The position numbers were made by a program, and so were the translations under genes. A stretch of DNA of 6,653 nucleotides. Origin: an uncultured Sphingomonas sp. GTDB lineage: Bacteria; Pseudomonadota; Alphaproteobacteria; Sphingomonadales; Sphingomonadaceae. The stretch covers positions 1-6,653 of the forward strand of contig CAKTFL010000129.1 in assembly GCA_934555855.1 (NCBI GenBank). The letters run 5' to 3'. The notes under the pieces were generated by a model. It had not been told where the DNA came from. It made no database searches and saw only the letters and a list, made by a program, of their open reading frames with translations. Shown in pieces: positions 1 through 4,527 of the stretch; position 1 is the stretch's first letter, and every line of letters begins with the position of its first letter.

Positions 1-401
1 CCTGGGCGATGATCCAGCTGTCCGACCCGGACCTGTCGCGTCGCCTGACCTACGGCGACCTCGCCGGCTATTCGGGGCAGGGTGACGCCGCGCTGAAGCA
101 GCGTTTGTTCTTTGCCGGGCTGGCCGGGCTGGGCCGCCTTGCGCCCGGCGATATCGAGCGGGCGGCGGAGACGCTGGGCGTGCCGATCGGCGTCGAGAAC
201 GGCTGGACGCGGGCACTGGACCGTGCCGCGCTGGCGGACCAGCCGGGGACGGTGGTGCTGCTCGCGGCGCTGGGGATGCAAGCGGGCTCCTGGCGGGGAG
301 TGCCGCCAGCGATGCTGTATCGCATTGTCGGTGCGCTGAGGGCGGTCGGTCTGGGCGGCGAGGCCAGGATGATTGCCGCCGAGGCTATGGCACGGGCGTG
401 A
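1..401 (+). CDS. C-terminal part of an unrecognised protein (5' end outside window)
   Basis: The reading frame is open from base 3 to the TGA at 399-401. An ATG at 9 lies in frame, but the frame continues upstream of it (Trp-Ala) to the window edge and no ribosome binding site precedes it, so this is probably the tail of a longer protein. About 130 residues are visible. They are rich in Ala, Gly and Leu and look helical, with no transmembrane segment and no motif I recognise. Readable landmarks are LSDPDLSRRLTYGDLAGYSG near the start and GVPPAMLYRIVGALRAVGLG near the end. The third codon positions are GC-rich, as in the neighbours, which supports real coding. It lies upstream of xerD on the same strand, so it may share its transcript. 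The stop codon falls in the first copy of a 17-bp tandem repeat. Function unknown. Confidence 0.7.
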   Translation, partial: WAMIQLSDPDLSRRLTYGDLAGYSGQGDAALKQRLFFAGLAGLGRLAPGDIERAAETLGVPIGVENGWTRALDRAALADQPGTVVLLAALGMQAGSWRGVPPAMLYRIVGALRAVGLGGEARMIAAEAMARA

Positions 402-460
402 GCGGGACAGGGGCGTGAGCGGGACACGGGCGTGAGCGGGGCGGGGGCATGAGCGGAGCG
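394..460 (+). repeat. 17-bp tandem repeat, four copies, spanning stop and start codons
   Basis: The copies begin at 394, 411, 428 and 445. The core is GGGCGTGAGCGGGACA plus one base. Copies 1 and 2 match over 16 bases, copy 3 changes only near its end, and copy 4 reads GGGCATGAGCGGAGCG. The TGA of the upstream gene (399-401) lies in copy 1. The ATG of xerD (449-451) lies in copy 4, where A replaces the G of the GTG present in the other copies. Three periods make 51 bp, a multiple of three. The TGA at 450-452 in copy 4 is therefore in the upstream gene's frame and overlaps the xerD ATG as ATGA. Confidence 0.85.
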
Positions 461-1372
461 GGGGCCTTTCCGGCCCTTGCGGACTGCGCGCTGGTCGATC
501 GCTTTCTGGAAATGATGGCCGCGGAGGCGGGCGCGGCCGCCAACACGCTGTCCGCCTATCGCAGCGACCTGATGCTGGCATCGGGGTTCCTGGAGGGCGG
601 GCTGGTTGTCGCCGATGCCGAGGCGCTCGGCCGGCTGGCGCACGACTGGCGCGACCTGTCGCGGGCGACCGTCGCGCGAAAGGCGGCGGCGCTTCGGCGC
701 TTCTACGGCTTTCTTCTCGACGAAGGGCACCGGCACGACGATCCGGGCGACACGCTGCCACGGCCCGGCATCGCCCGCCCCTTGCCCAAGGTGCTGAGCC
801 ATGCCGATGTGGATCGGCTGTTCGCCGCGATTGCCGAGCGGCTGGATCGCGACCCGCCAAATCCCACGGATCTGCGCCTCGCCGCTTTGGTGGAGCTTTT
901 GTACGGGTCGGGGTTGCGGGCGACCGAGCTGGTCTCGCTGTCCCGCGCCGCGATCGCTCCCGATCGGCCCTTCCTGATCCTGCGCGGCAAGGGCGGGCGC
1001 GAGCGCATGGTGCCGATCTCCGACCGCGCGAGGGCAGCCGTGGCGGCATGGCGCGCCCATGTGCCGGCGGAGCGGTCATGGCTGTTTCCGTCCGGGCAGA
1101 AGCACCTGACCCGGACACGGCTGTATCAGCTGCTGAAGACGCTGGCGGCCGAGGCGGGGATTCCGCCCGATCGGGTCAGCCCGCATGTGCTGCGCCATGC
1201 CTTCGCCACCCATCTGCTGGCTGGCGGCGCAGACCTGCGCGCGCTGCAATCGATGCTGGGCCATGCCGACATCGCCACCACCGAAATCTACACGCATGTC
1301 GATGCCAGCAGGCTGGTGGAGCTGGTGAACACGCGCCACCCGCTCGTTGACCTCGACCGTCGCGGGCCTTAG
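449..1372 (+). CDS. xerD: Tyrosine site-specific recombinase XerD
   Basis: This 307-residue integrase matches the usual length of XerC/XerD proteins (about 300). These enzymes act at the dif site to resolve chromosome dimers, working with FtsK. The N-terminal SAM-like core-binding domain spans roughly residues 12-95 and the catalytic domain about 115-300. The full catalytic set is visible: Arg157 (LYGSGLRATEL), Lys181 (LRGKGGRERMVPI), His246 and Arg249 (HVLRHAFATHLL), His272 (LGHADIATTEIYTHV) and the nucleophile Tyr281. HAFATHLL and GADLRALQ resemble XerD more than XerC (HSFATHML), and alphaproteobacteria often carry xerD next to accA, so I prefer XerD. XerC is the alternative. The ATG at 449 is preceded by a G-rich stretch and lies in the last copy of a 17-bp repeat. 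The stop is 9 bp before accA, which suggests co-transcription. Confidence 0.9.
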   Translation: MSGAGAFPALADCALVDRFLEMMAAEAGAAANTLSAYRSDLMLASGFLEGGLVVADAEALGRLAHDWRDLSRATVARKAAALRRFYGFLLDEGHRHDDPGDTLPRPGIARPLPKVLSHADVDRLFAAIAERLDRDPPNPTDLRLAALVELLYGSGLRATELVSLSRAAIAPDRPFLILRGKGGRERMVPISDRARAAVAAWRAHVPAERSWLFPSGQKHLTRTRLYQLLKTLAAEAGIPPDRVSPHVLRHAFATHLLAGGADLRALQSMLGHADIATTEIYTHVDASRLVELVNTRHPLVDLDRRGP

Positions 1373-1381
1373 CGCGCCGCA

Positions 1382-2326
1382 ATGGCAAGCTTTCTGGATT
1401 TTGAGAAACCCATCGCCGAGTTGCAGGGCCGCATCGACGAACTGCGTGAAACGGCGGGCGACACGGTCGACATTGCGGCGGATATCGCCCGCCTTCAGGC
1501 CAAATCGGACAAGCTGCTGCGCGATACCTTCGCGAAGCTGACGCCGTGGCAGAAGGTGCAGGTGGCCCGCCATCCCGAGCGGCCGCACTTCAAGGACTAT
1601 GTCGCCGGCCTGTTCGACGAGTTCGTGCCGCTGGCCGGCGACAGGGCGTTCGCCGACGACCAGGCGATCATGGGCGGCTTCGCGAACTTTCGCGGTCGCA
1701 AAGTGGTCGCGATCGGGCATGAAAAGGGCTGGGACATCGCCAGCCGGCTTCGTCACAATTTCGGCTCGGGCAAGCCGGAGGGCTATCGCAAGGCTATCCG
1801 CCTGGTGGAGCTGGCCGACCGCTTCGGCCTGCCGGTGGTGACGCTGGTCGACACGGCTGGCGCCTTTCCTGGCGTACAGGCGGAGGAGCGCGGTCAGGCG
1901 GAGGCGATCGCGCGGTCGACCGAGGCGTGCCTTAGCGCGGGCGTGCCGGTGGTCGCCTCGATCGTCGGCGAGGGCGGATCGGGTGGTGCGGTGGCGCTTG
2001 CGGCCGGCAACCGCGTCCTGATGTTCGAACATGCAGTCTATTCGGTGATTTCGCCCGAGGGCTGCGCCTCCATCCTGTGGCGCACCGCCGACAAGGCGCC
2101 CGATGCCGCGGAGGCGATGCGGATCACCGCGCGCGACCTGAAATCCTTCGGGGTGATCGACACGATCATTCCGGAGCCCCTGGGCGGGGCGCATCGGGCG
2201 CCTCAGGCGGCGATCAGCGCCCTTGGTGACGCCGTGGAGGCATCGCTTCGCGAGCTGGACGGGCTGTCCGGCGATACGCTGCGCCGCCAGCGGCGTGAGA
2301 AGTTCCTGGCGATGGGTCGCCTCTGA
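1382..2326 (+). CDS. accA: Acetyl-CoA carboxylase carboxyltransferase subunit alpha
   Basis: AccA pairs with AccD as a cytoplasmic alpha2beta2 carboxyltransferase that moves the carboxyl group from biotin on AccB to acetyl-CoA. The product is malonyl-CoA, the first committed precursor of fatty acid synthesis. The protein has 314 residues (E. coli AccA has 319). Residues 1-50 form the usual helical start ([16 protein letters not shown]). The crotonase-like carboxyltransferase core follows, with [18 protein letters not shown] at 124-141, [10 protein letters not shown] at 155-164, the glycine-rich [11 protein letters not shown] at 196-206 and [13 protein letters not shown] at 221-233. As is normal for AccA, there is no zinc finger; that belongs to AccD. 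The ATG at 1382 fits the family N-terminus, although no good Shine-Dalgarno precedes it. That fits translation following on from xerD 9 bp upstream. A strong hairpin follows the stop. Confidence 0.96.
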   Translation: MASFLDFEKPIAELQGRIDELRETAGDTVDIAADIARLQAKSDKLLRDTFAKLTPWQKVQVARHPERPHFKDYVAGLFDEFVPLAGDRAFADDQAIMGGFANFRGRKVVAIGHEKGWDIASRLRHNFGSGKPEGYRKAIRLVELADRFGLPVVTLVDTAGAFPGVQAEERGQAEAIARSTEACLSAGVPVVASIVGEGGSGGAVALAAGNRVLMFEHAVYSVISPEGCASILWRTADKAPDAAEAMRITARDLKSFGVIDTIIPEPLGGAHRAPQAAISALGDAVEASLRELDGLSGDTLRRQRREKFLAMGRL

Positions 2327-2335
2327 CGCCAAAAG

Positions 2336-2370
2336 GAAAGGGCGGCGAACCTGAAGTTCGCCGCCCTTTC
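2336..2370. terminator. Bidirectional intrinsic terminator between accA and the pilin genes
   Basis: A perfect inverted repeat has arms GAAAGGGCGGCGAAC (2336-2350) and its complement (2356-2370), giving a 15-bp stem with a 5-base loop, CTGAA. Read on the + strand it lies 10 bp after the accA stop and the descending arm ends in CTTTC. Read on the - strand it lies 24 bp after the pilin stop, and the stem runs into a T-rich tail (CCCTTTCCTTTTGG). Its position between convergent genes suggests it stops transcription from both sides. Confidence 0.88.
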
Positions 2371-2394
2371 GCGGTCCGCTTGTCAAAAGGGGAA

Positions 2395-2580
2395 TTACGT
2401 CGCCGACGACGAGAGCTGCGACTGGACGTTGCCGAAGGTAGAGGACAGCTGAGTGCCCATGCCTTTCATGGCGCCGATCGCTGCGACGGCGATCAGCGCG
2501 GCGATCAGGCCGTACTCGATCGCGGTGGCACCCCGAGAATTCTTGATGAATTTACGGATCGTCTGCACGTAAATCTCCAT
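2395..2580 (-). CDS. Flp/Fap-type prepilin, copy 1
   Basis: This 61-residue Flp-family prepilin is the kind of subunit that builds Tad (type IVb) pili used for surface attachment. The leader has the typical cleavage context SRG|ATAIEYG. A TadV/CpaA-type peptidase would cut after Gly17, and Glu22 and Tyr23 are at the conserved +5 and +6 positions. The hydrophobic helix LIAALIAVAAIGAM follows directly, then a polar tail (TFGNVQSQL). The mature protein would be 44 residues. I chose the ATG at 2580 over the longer in-frame extension to 2634. The neighbouring copy has the same upstream sequence but one extra base, so the extension is out of frame there and is probably an untranslated leader. It differs from copy 2 at residues 3, 4, 11, 16 and 47. 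No tad assembly genes are visible nearby. Confidence 0.92.
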   Translation of the reverse strand: MEIYVQTIRKFIKNSRGATAIEYGLIAALIAVAAIGAMKGMGTQLSSTFGNVQSQLSSSAT

Positions 2581-2608
2581 GGTCAGAGCTTCAGTCACCC
2601 GGCCGAAC

Positions 2609-2624
2609 CCGACTTTCCGTATCG
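2609..2624 (-). promoter_or_regulatory. Conserved leader element upstream of pilin copy 1
   Basis: On the - strand this reads CGATACGGAAAGTCGG, with GGGTGACTGAAGCT closer to the start codon. The same 16 bases occur 274 bp upstream, ahead of pilin copy 2. They lie about 29-44 bases before the ATG, too far to be a ribosome binding site. They could be part of a promoter, an activator site or an mRNA leader. Retention in both copies may reflect function or simply recent duplication. Confidence 0.4.
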
Positions 2625-2667
2625 GGGCCGGCACGGGGACTGTTAGCGACCATCAGTTGAGAATGGC

Positions 2668-2853
2668 TTACGTCGCCGAGGACGAGAGCTGCGACTGGAC
2701 GTTGCCGAAGGTCTTGGACAGCTGGGTGCCCATGCCCTTCATGGCGCCGATGGCGGCAACGGCGATGAGCGCGGCAATCAGGCCGTACTCGATTGCGGTG
2801 GCGCCCTTGGAATTCTTGATGATCTTGCGGATCGTCTGCACGTGAGTCTCCAT
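2668..2853 (-). CDS. Flp/Fap-type prepilin, copy 2
   Basis: This 61-residue Flp prepilin is a tandem paralogue of the gene at 2395-2580, with both ends offset by exactly 273 bp. The predicted cleavage context is SKG|ATAIEYG after Gly17, with Glu22 and Tyr23 conserved, followed by the same hydrophobic segment. By eye the two coding regions differ at about 21 of 186 bases, mostly silently. The mature proteins differ only at residue 47 (Lys here, Ser in copy 1), while the leader peptides differ at four positions. The ATG at 2853 gives the family-typical length. The spacer to copy 1 is 87 bp and shows no obvious terminator, so one transcript may cover both genes. Confidence 0.93.
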   Translation of the reverse strand: METHVQTIRKIIKNSKGATAIEYGLIAALIAVAAIGAMKGMGTQLSKTFGNVQSQLSSSAT

Positions 2854-2882
2854 GGTCTAAAGCTTCAGTCACCCGGTCGGAT

Positions 2883-2898
2883 CCGACTTTCCGTATCG
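2883..2898 (-). promoter_or_regulatory. Conserved leader element upstream of pilin copy 2
   Basis: This is the same 16 bases (CGATACGGAAAGTCGG on the - strand) found before pilin copy 1, at almost the same distance from the start codon. Further upstream the two leaders diverge. Here an AT-richer stretch (CTTAATTGCCTATGTG on the - strand, about 2903-2918) could hold promoter elements, but I see no good -35/-10 pair. Confidence 0.4.
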
Positions 2899-2941
2899 AA
2901 TCCGACACATAGGCAATTAAGCGCGGGGGATTGAGAAAGGC

Positions 2942-3142
2942 TTAAGACTGGTCGCCCGCATGGACGACGCGGTCGCTGACACCGCCCCACATGCCCGTCG
3001 TCTCGGCCGCCAGGCTGCGAAGGCCGGCCAGAAGGACCAGCACGATCATTGCGACGATCATGCCGTATTCCACGGCGGTCGCGCCCCGCGTATCGCGGCT
3101 CAGGCGGCGGCGAAACTTTACCCGGGATGGTCGGTCGGCCAT
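2942..3142 (-). CDS. Divergent Flp/Fap-type pilin-like protein
   Basis: This 66-residue protein has the same architecture as the two pilins downstream but is clearly more distant. A basic leader (VKFRRRLSRDTRG) ends in the cleavage context TRG|ATAVEYG. Gly20 is at -1, with Glu25 and Tyr26 at +5 and +6. The hydrophobic helix MIVAMIVLVLLAGL follows, then a tail (AAETTGMWGGVSDRV) unlike that of the other copies. The ATG at 3142 is chosen because the upstream in-frame extension to 3223 overlaps the divergent mutT gene and looks non-coding. Only 32 bp separate the two start codons. It may be a minor pilin, or a pilin-like protein of Tad assembly. The sequence alone does not decide which. Confidence 0.85.
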   Translation of the reverse strand: MADRPSRVKFRRRLSRDTRGATAVEYGMIVAMIVLVLLAGLRSLAAETTGMWGGVSDRVVHAGDQS

Positions 3143-3162
3143 GGCAAGGTGGATAGCCGGTC

Positions 3163-3167
3163 GAGGG
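3163..3167 (+). promoter_or_regulatory. Ribosome binding site for mutT
   Basis: GAGGG lies 7 bases before the ATG at 3175 (10 bases before the second ATG at 3178). An in-frame TAG at 3154-3156 rules out any start further upstream. This favours 3175. Confidence 0.6.
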
Positions 3168-3174
3168 TAAAGCA

Positions 3175-3657
3175 ATGATGGATGAACGCGGGACTGCGCC
3201 GCTGGTAGTCGTGGCTGCCGCACTGATCCGCAATGGTCGCGTGCTGGTTCAGCAGCGCCCCGAAGGCAAGGCCATGGCTGGCCTGTGGGAGTTTCCGGGC
3301 GGCAAGCTGGAGCCCGGCGAGGCTGCGGAGGCAGCGCTGGTGCGCGAACTGGCCGAGGAGCTTGGCATCACGGCCCGCATCAACGACCTGATCCCGACGG
3401 CGTTCGCGACAGGCCGGATCGGCGCGCGTGCCCTGGTCCTGCTACTGTATCGCATTCACGCCTGGGACGGCGATCCGATCCCGCTGGAAGCGCCGACGCT
3501 GTGCTGGGCGGACATCGAACGGCTGAGGTCATTGCCGATGCCGCCAGCCGACGAGCCGCTGATCGACTCGCTCGGTATGTTCCTGACAGCGGAAAAGGAA
3601 ATGGAGGCCCGAGCCGGAATCGAACCGGCGTGCAAGGATTTGCAGTCCTCTGCGTAA
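3175..3657 (+). CDS. mutT: MutT-type Nudix hydrolase (8-oxo-dGTP diphosphatase)
   Basis: MutT-type enzymes hydrolyse oxidised nucleotides such as 8-oxo-dGTP to the monophosphate, so that they are not built into DNA. The Nudix box is complete: Gly43-x5-Glu49-x7-Arg57-Glu58-Leu59-x-Glu61-Glu62-x-Gly64-Ile65, read as GGKLEPGE and RELAEELGI. The preceding GLWEFPGGK and the C-terminal PADEPLI are typical of the MutT/CTP-pyrophosphohydrolase group. The protein has 160 residues, longer than the usual 130-140. Residues 143-160 (MEARAGIEPACKDLQSSA) are encoded by the antisense strand of the tRNA-Cys gene, and the TAA stop lies inside that tRNA. The gene is divergent from the pilin cluster, 32 bp away. 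Substrate specificity cannot be fixed from sequence. Confidence 0.9.
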   Translation: MMDERGTAPLVVVAAALIRNGRVLVQQRPEGKAMAGLWEFPGGKLEPGEAAEAALVRELAEELGITARINDLIPTAFATGRIGARALVLLLYRIHAWDGDPIPLEAPTLCWADIERLRSLPMPPADEPLIDSLGMFLTAEKEMEARAGIEPACKDLQSSA

Positions 3658-3675
3658 CCACTCCGCCATCGGGCC
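3602..3675 (-). tRNA. tRNA-Cys (GCA)
   Basis: The - strand folds into a complete cloverleaf of 74 nt including an encoded CCA. The acceptor stem is GGCCCGA/TCGGGCC, the D stem GCG/CGC, the anticodon stem GAGGA/TCCTT with loop CTGCAAA, and the T stem GCCGG/CCGGC with loop TTCGATT. The discriminator base is T, followed by CCA. The anticodon GCA reads cysteine codons UGC and UGU, and U73 is the expected identity base for CysRS. The end of the + strand mutT gene overlaps its 3' part in antisense. Confidence 0.96.
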
Positions 3676-3695
3676 CCGATGCGGTGAGGAGCGGG

Positions 3696-3724
3696 CAGAT
3701 GCGTGGTTTTCGCGCCCGGGTCAA
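3696..3724 (-). promoter_or_regulatory. Possible promoter of tRNA-Cys
   Basis: On the - strand TTGACC (3719-3724) is a good -35 match. It lies 17 bases before CATCTG (3696-3701), a poor -10. The -10 would sit about 20 bases before the tRNA 5' end, a plausible distance. The weak -10 keeps this tentative. Confidence 0.3.
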
Positions 3725-3796
3725 CAGGCGAGTACGCAAAAGTCCCTCAACCGATCACGACAATGCCACACGACCCCGGACGATGGCGGGGGTCTG

Positions 3797-3892
3797 TTAT
3801 GCCTGTCGACGAGCGATAATGATCATGCCCCCAAGCGCGATCAAGGTGCCAAGTCCGGCAACCGCCAGCATGATGCCGCCTGCAAGATCCAT
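3797..3892 (-). CDS. Small single-span membrane protein, 31 residues
   Basis: The frame runs from ATG at 3892 to TAA at 3797-3799 and encodes 31 residues. It starts MDLAGGIMLAVAGLG and ends MIIIARRQA. Residues 4-26 form one uninterrupted Gly/Ala/Leu/Ile-rich hydrophobic stretch without charges. The end Arg-Arg-Gln-Ala is basic, so by the positive-inside rule the C-terminus should face the cytoplasm. A strong ribosome binding site, GGAGAGG, lies just upstream. I do not recognise the family. The gene lies between tRNA-Cys and an unknown protein gene on the same strand, 118 bp downstream of the latter. A weak hairpin (GACCCC/GGGGTC, 3772-3794) follows the stop. The combination of a good ribosome binding site, a clean transmembrane profile and a bounded length makes it likely real. 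Confidence 0.65.
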   Translation of the reverse strand: MDLAGGIMLAVAGLGTLIALGGMIIIARRQA

Positions 3893-3895
3893 ATG

Positions 3896-3902
3896 CCTCT
3901 CC
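3896..3902 (-). promoter_or_regulatory. Shine-Dalgarno of the 31-residue protein
   Basis: GGAGAGG on the - strand is separated from the ATG at 3892 by CAT. GGAG is 6 bases from the start. It is one of the best ribosome binding sites in the window and is the main argument for translation of the short gene. Confidence 0.6.
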
Positions 3903-3977
3903 ATTCCGGCTCTTCGGCCGATCGTGTCGAGGCAAGCTGACATTTAATGGTGGGGGGTGCAAGCGGTGTGGAATTAC

Positions 3978-3995
3978 GACGGGCCCGACCCCGTC
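3978..3995 (-). terminator. Possible weak terminator hairpin after the 84-residue gene
   Basis: GACGGG and CCCGTC form a 6-bp GC-rich stem around a 6-base loop, 15 bp downstream of the - strand stop at 4011. No T-run follows on the - strand (GTAATTCC), so this is at best a weak or factor-assisted terminator. It may only be a chance GC hairpin. Confidence 0.25.
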
Positions 3996-4010
3996 CGGTG
4001 GCCTTCCCGG

Positions 4011-4265
4011 TCAGATCTCGACGGGAAAGCTGGGCGAGCGGCTGAGCTTGCTGATGGCCGACCAGGCAAGCACTTCCGGCGCGCCTACGTCAATGAACAG
4101 CGCCTGGCCCTCCGTGGGACCCGTCTCTGCCGCGCGGGCCAGGGCCCGGCGGATCATATCCTCCAGCGATCCGCTGGCGATCTGCCTTGCCGGTAATTCA
4201 GCGCCCGCGACCAGCGGTTCCCGCCGGCGCCACAGGCGCGCGGGTTGCTTCCAGATATTGTTCAC
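4011..4265 (-). CDS. Unrecognised 84-residue protein
   Basis: The frame ends with TGA at 4011-4013. I place the start at the GTG at 4265 (reading MNNIWKQPARLWRRREP). The frame stays open to a TTG at 4304, but that extension (HTRRHRACEF) looks non-coding. No clear ribosome binding site precedes either. Third positions are GC-rich and the internal segment GSLEDMIRRALARAAETG looks like a genuine amphipathic helix. The next part, QALFIDVGAPEVLAW, resembles a beta strand and turn. There is no transmembrane segment, signal peptide or catalytic motif I recognise. The alternative + strand frame over the same region has poor composition. It is probably a small cytoplasmic protein of unknown function. 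Confidence 0.6.
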   Translation of the reverse strand: MNNIWKQPARLWRRREPLVAGAELPARQIASGSLEDMIRRALARAAETGPTEGQALFIDVGAPEVLAWSAISKLSRSPSFPVEI

Positions 4266-4318
4266 CAAAAACTCACATGCTCTGTGTCGGCGTGTGTGAA
4301 TCAACTAGCGCCGGAGAT

Positions 4319-4337
4319 GTAACCGCGCATTAACCAT
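4319..4337. promoter_or_regulatory. CtrA-like binding site
   Basis: GTAA-CCGCGCA-TTAACCAT matches the alphaproteobacterial CtrA consensus TTAA-N7-TTAA at 7 of 8 fixed positions, and TTAACCAT is a familiar extended half-site. It lies 54-72 bp upstream of the - strand GTG at 4265 and about 190 bp upstream of the methyltransferase-like gene. The motif is short and could occur by chance. Confidence 0.3.
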
Positions 4338-4527
4338 TTTGTCGTGAGCCTGACTTACCCACAGCTTTTCGACGAGTTGCGTTCCCCGCCAGTAACGATC
4401 TGTCGGTCTGGGCGACGCCGCACCGGCCGGCCTGCATAGCCGCTTGGCGGGTCGGGGTGGCCACGATAGAAGCTTGGCAGTGAAGATGTGTATTGCACGG
4501 CTAAGACAGTCGTGCGACAGGATGGCG

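Noticed and set aside
68..1060. Long open frame on the - strand (330 codons)
   Set aside because: It lies antisense to xerD and the upstream gene. Its composition (Arg, Pro, Ala, Gln and His rich) is the usual mirror frame of GC-rich coding DNA, with no domain.
1076..2386. Long open frame on the - strand (436 codons) opposite accA
   Set aside because: It is antisense to the unmistakable accA and xerD genes. It has low-complexity basic composition, no recognisable motifs and overlaps the terminator hairpin.
2581..2634. N-terminal extension of pilin copy 1 to 2634
   Set aside because: The same upstream sequence before copy 2 carries one extra base, so it is out of frame there. The extension is untranslated leader.
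3747..3962. 71-codon - strand frame covering the small membrane protein gene
   Set aside because: Its sequence (His, Arg and Cys rich) looks random and it has no ribosome binding site. A different frame in the same place gives the coherent 31-residue membrane protein.
4355..4363. DnaA-box-like TTACCCACA and a possible origin in the 4266-4527 gap
   Set aside because: It has a single mismatch to TTATCCACA, with no further boxes, no AT-rich unwinding region and no origin-associated genes nearby.
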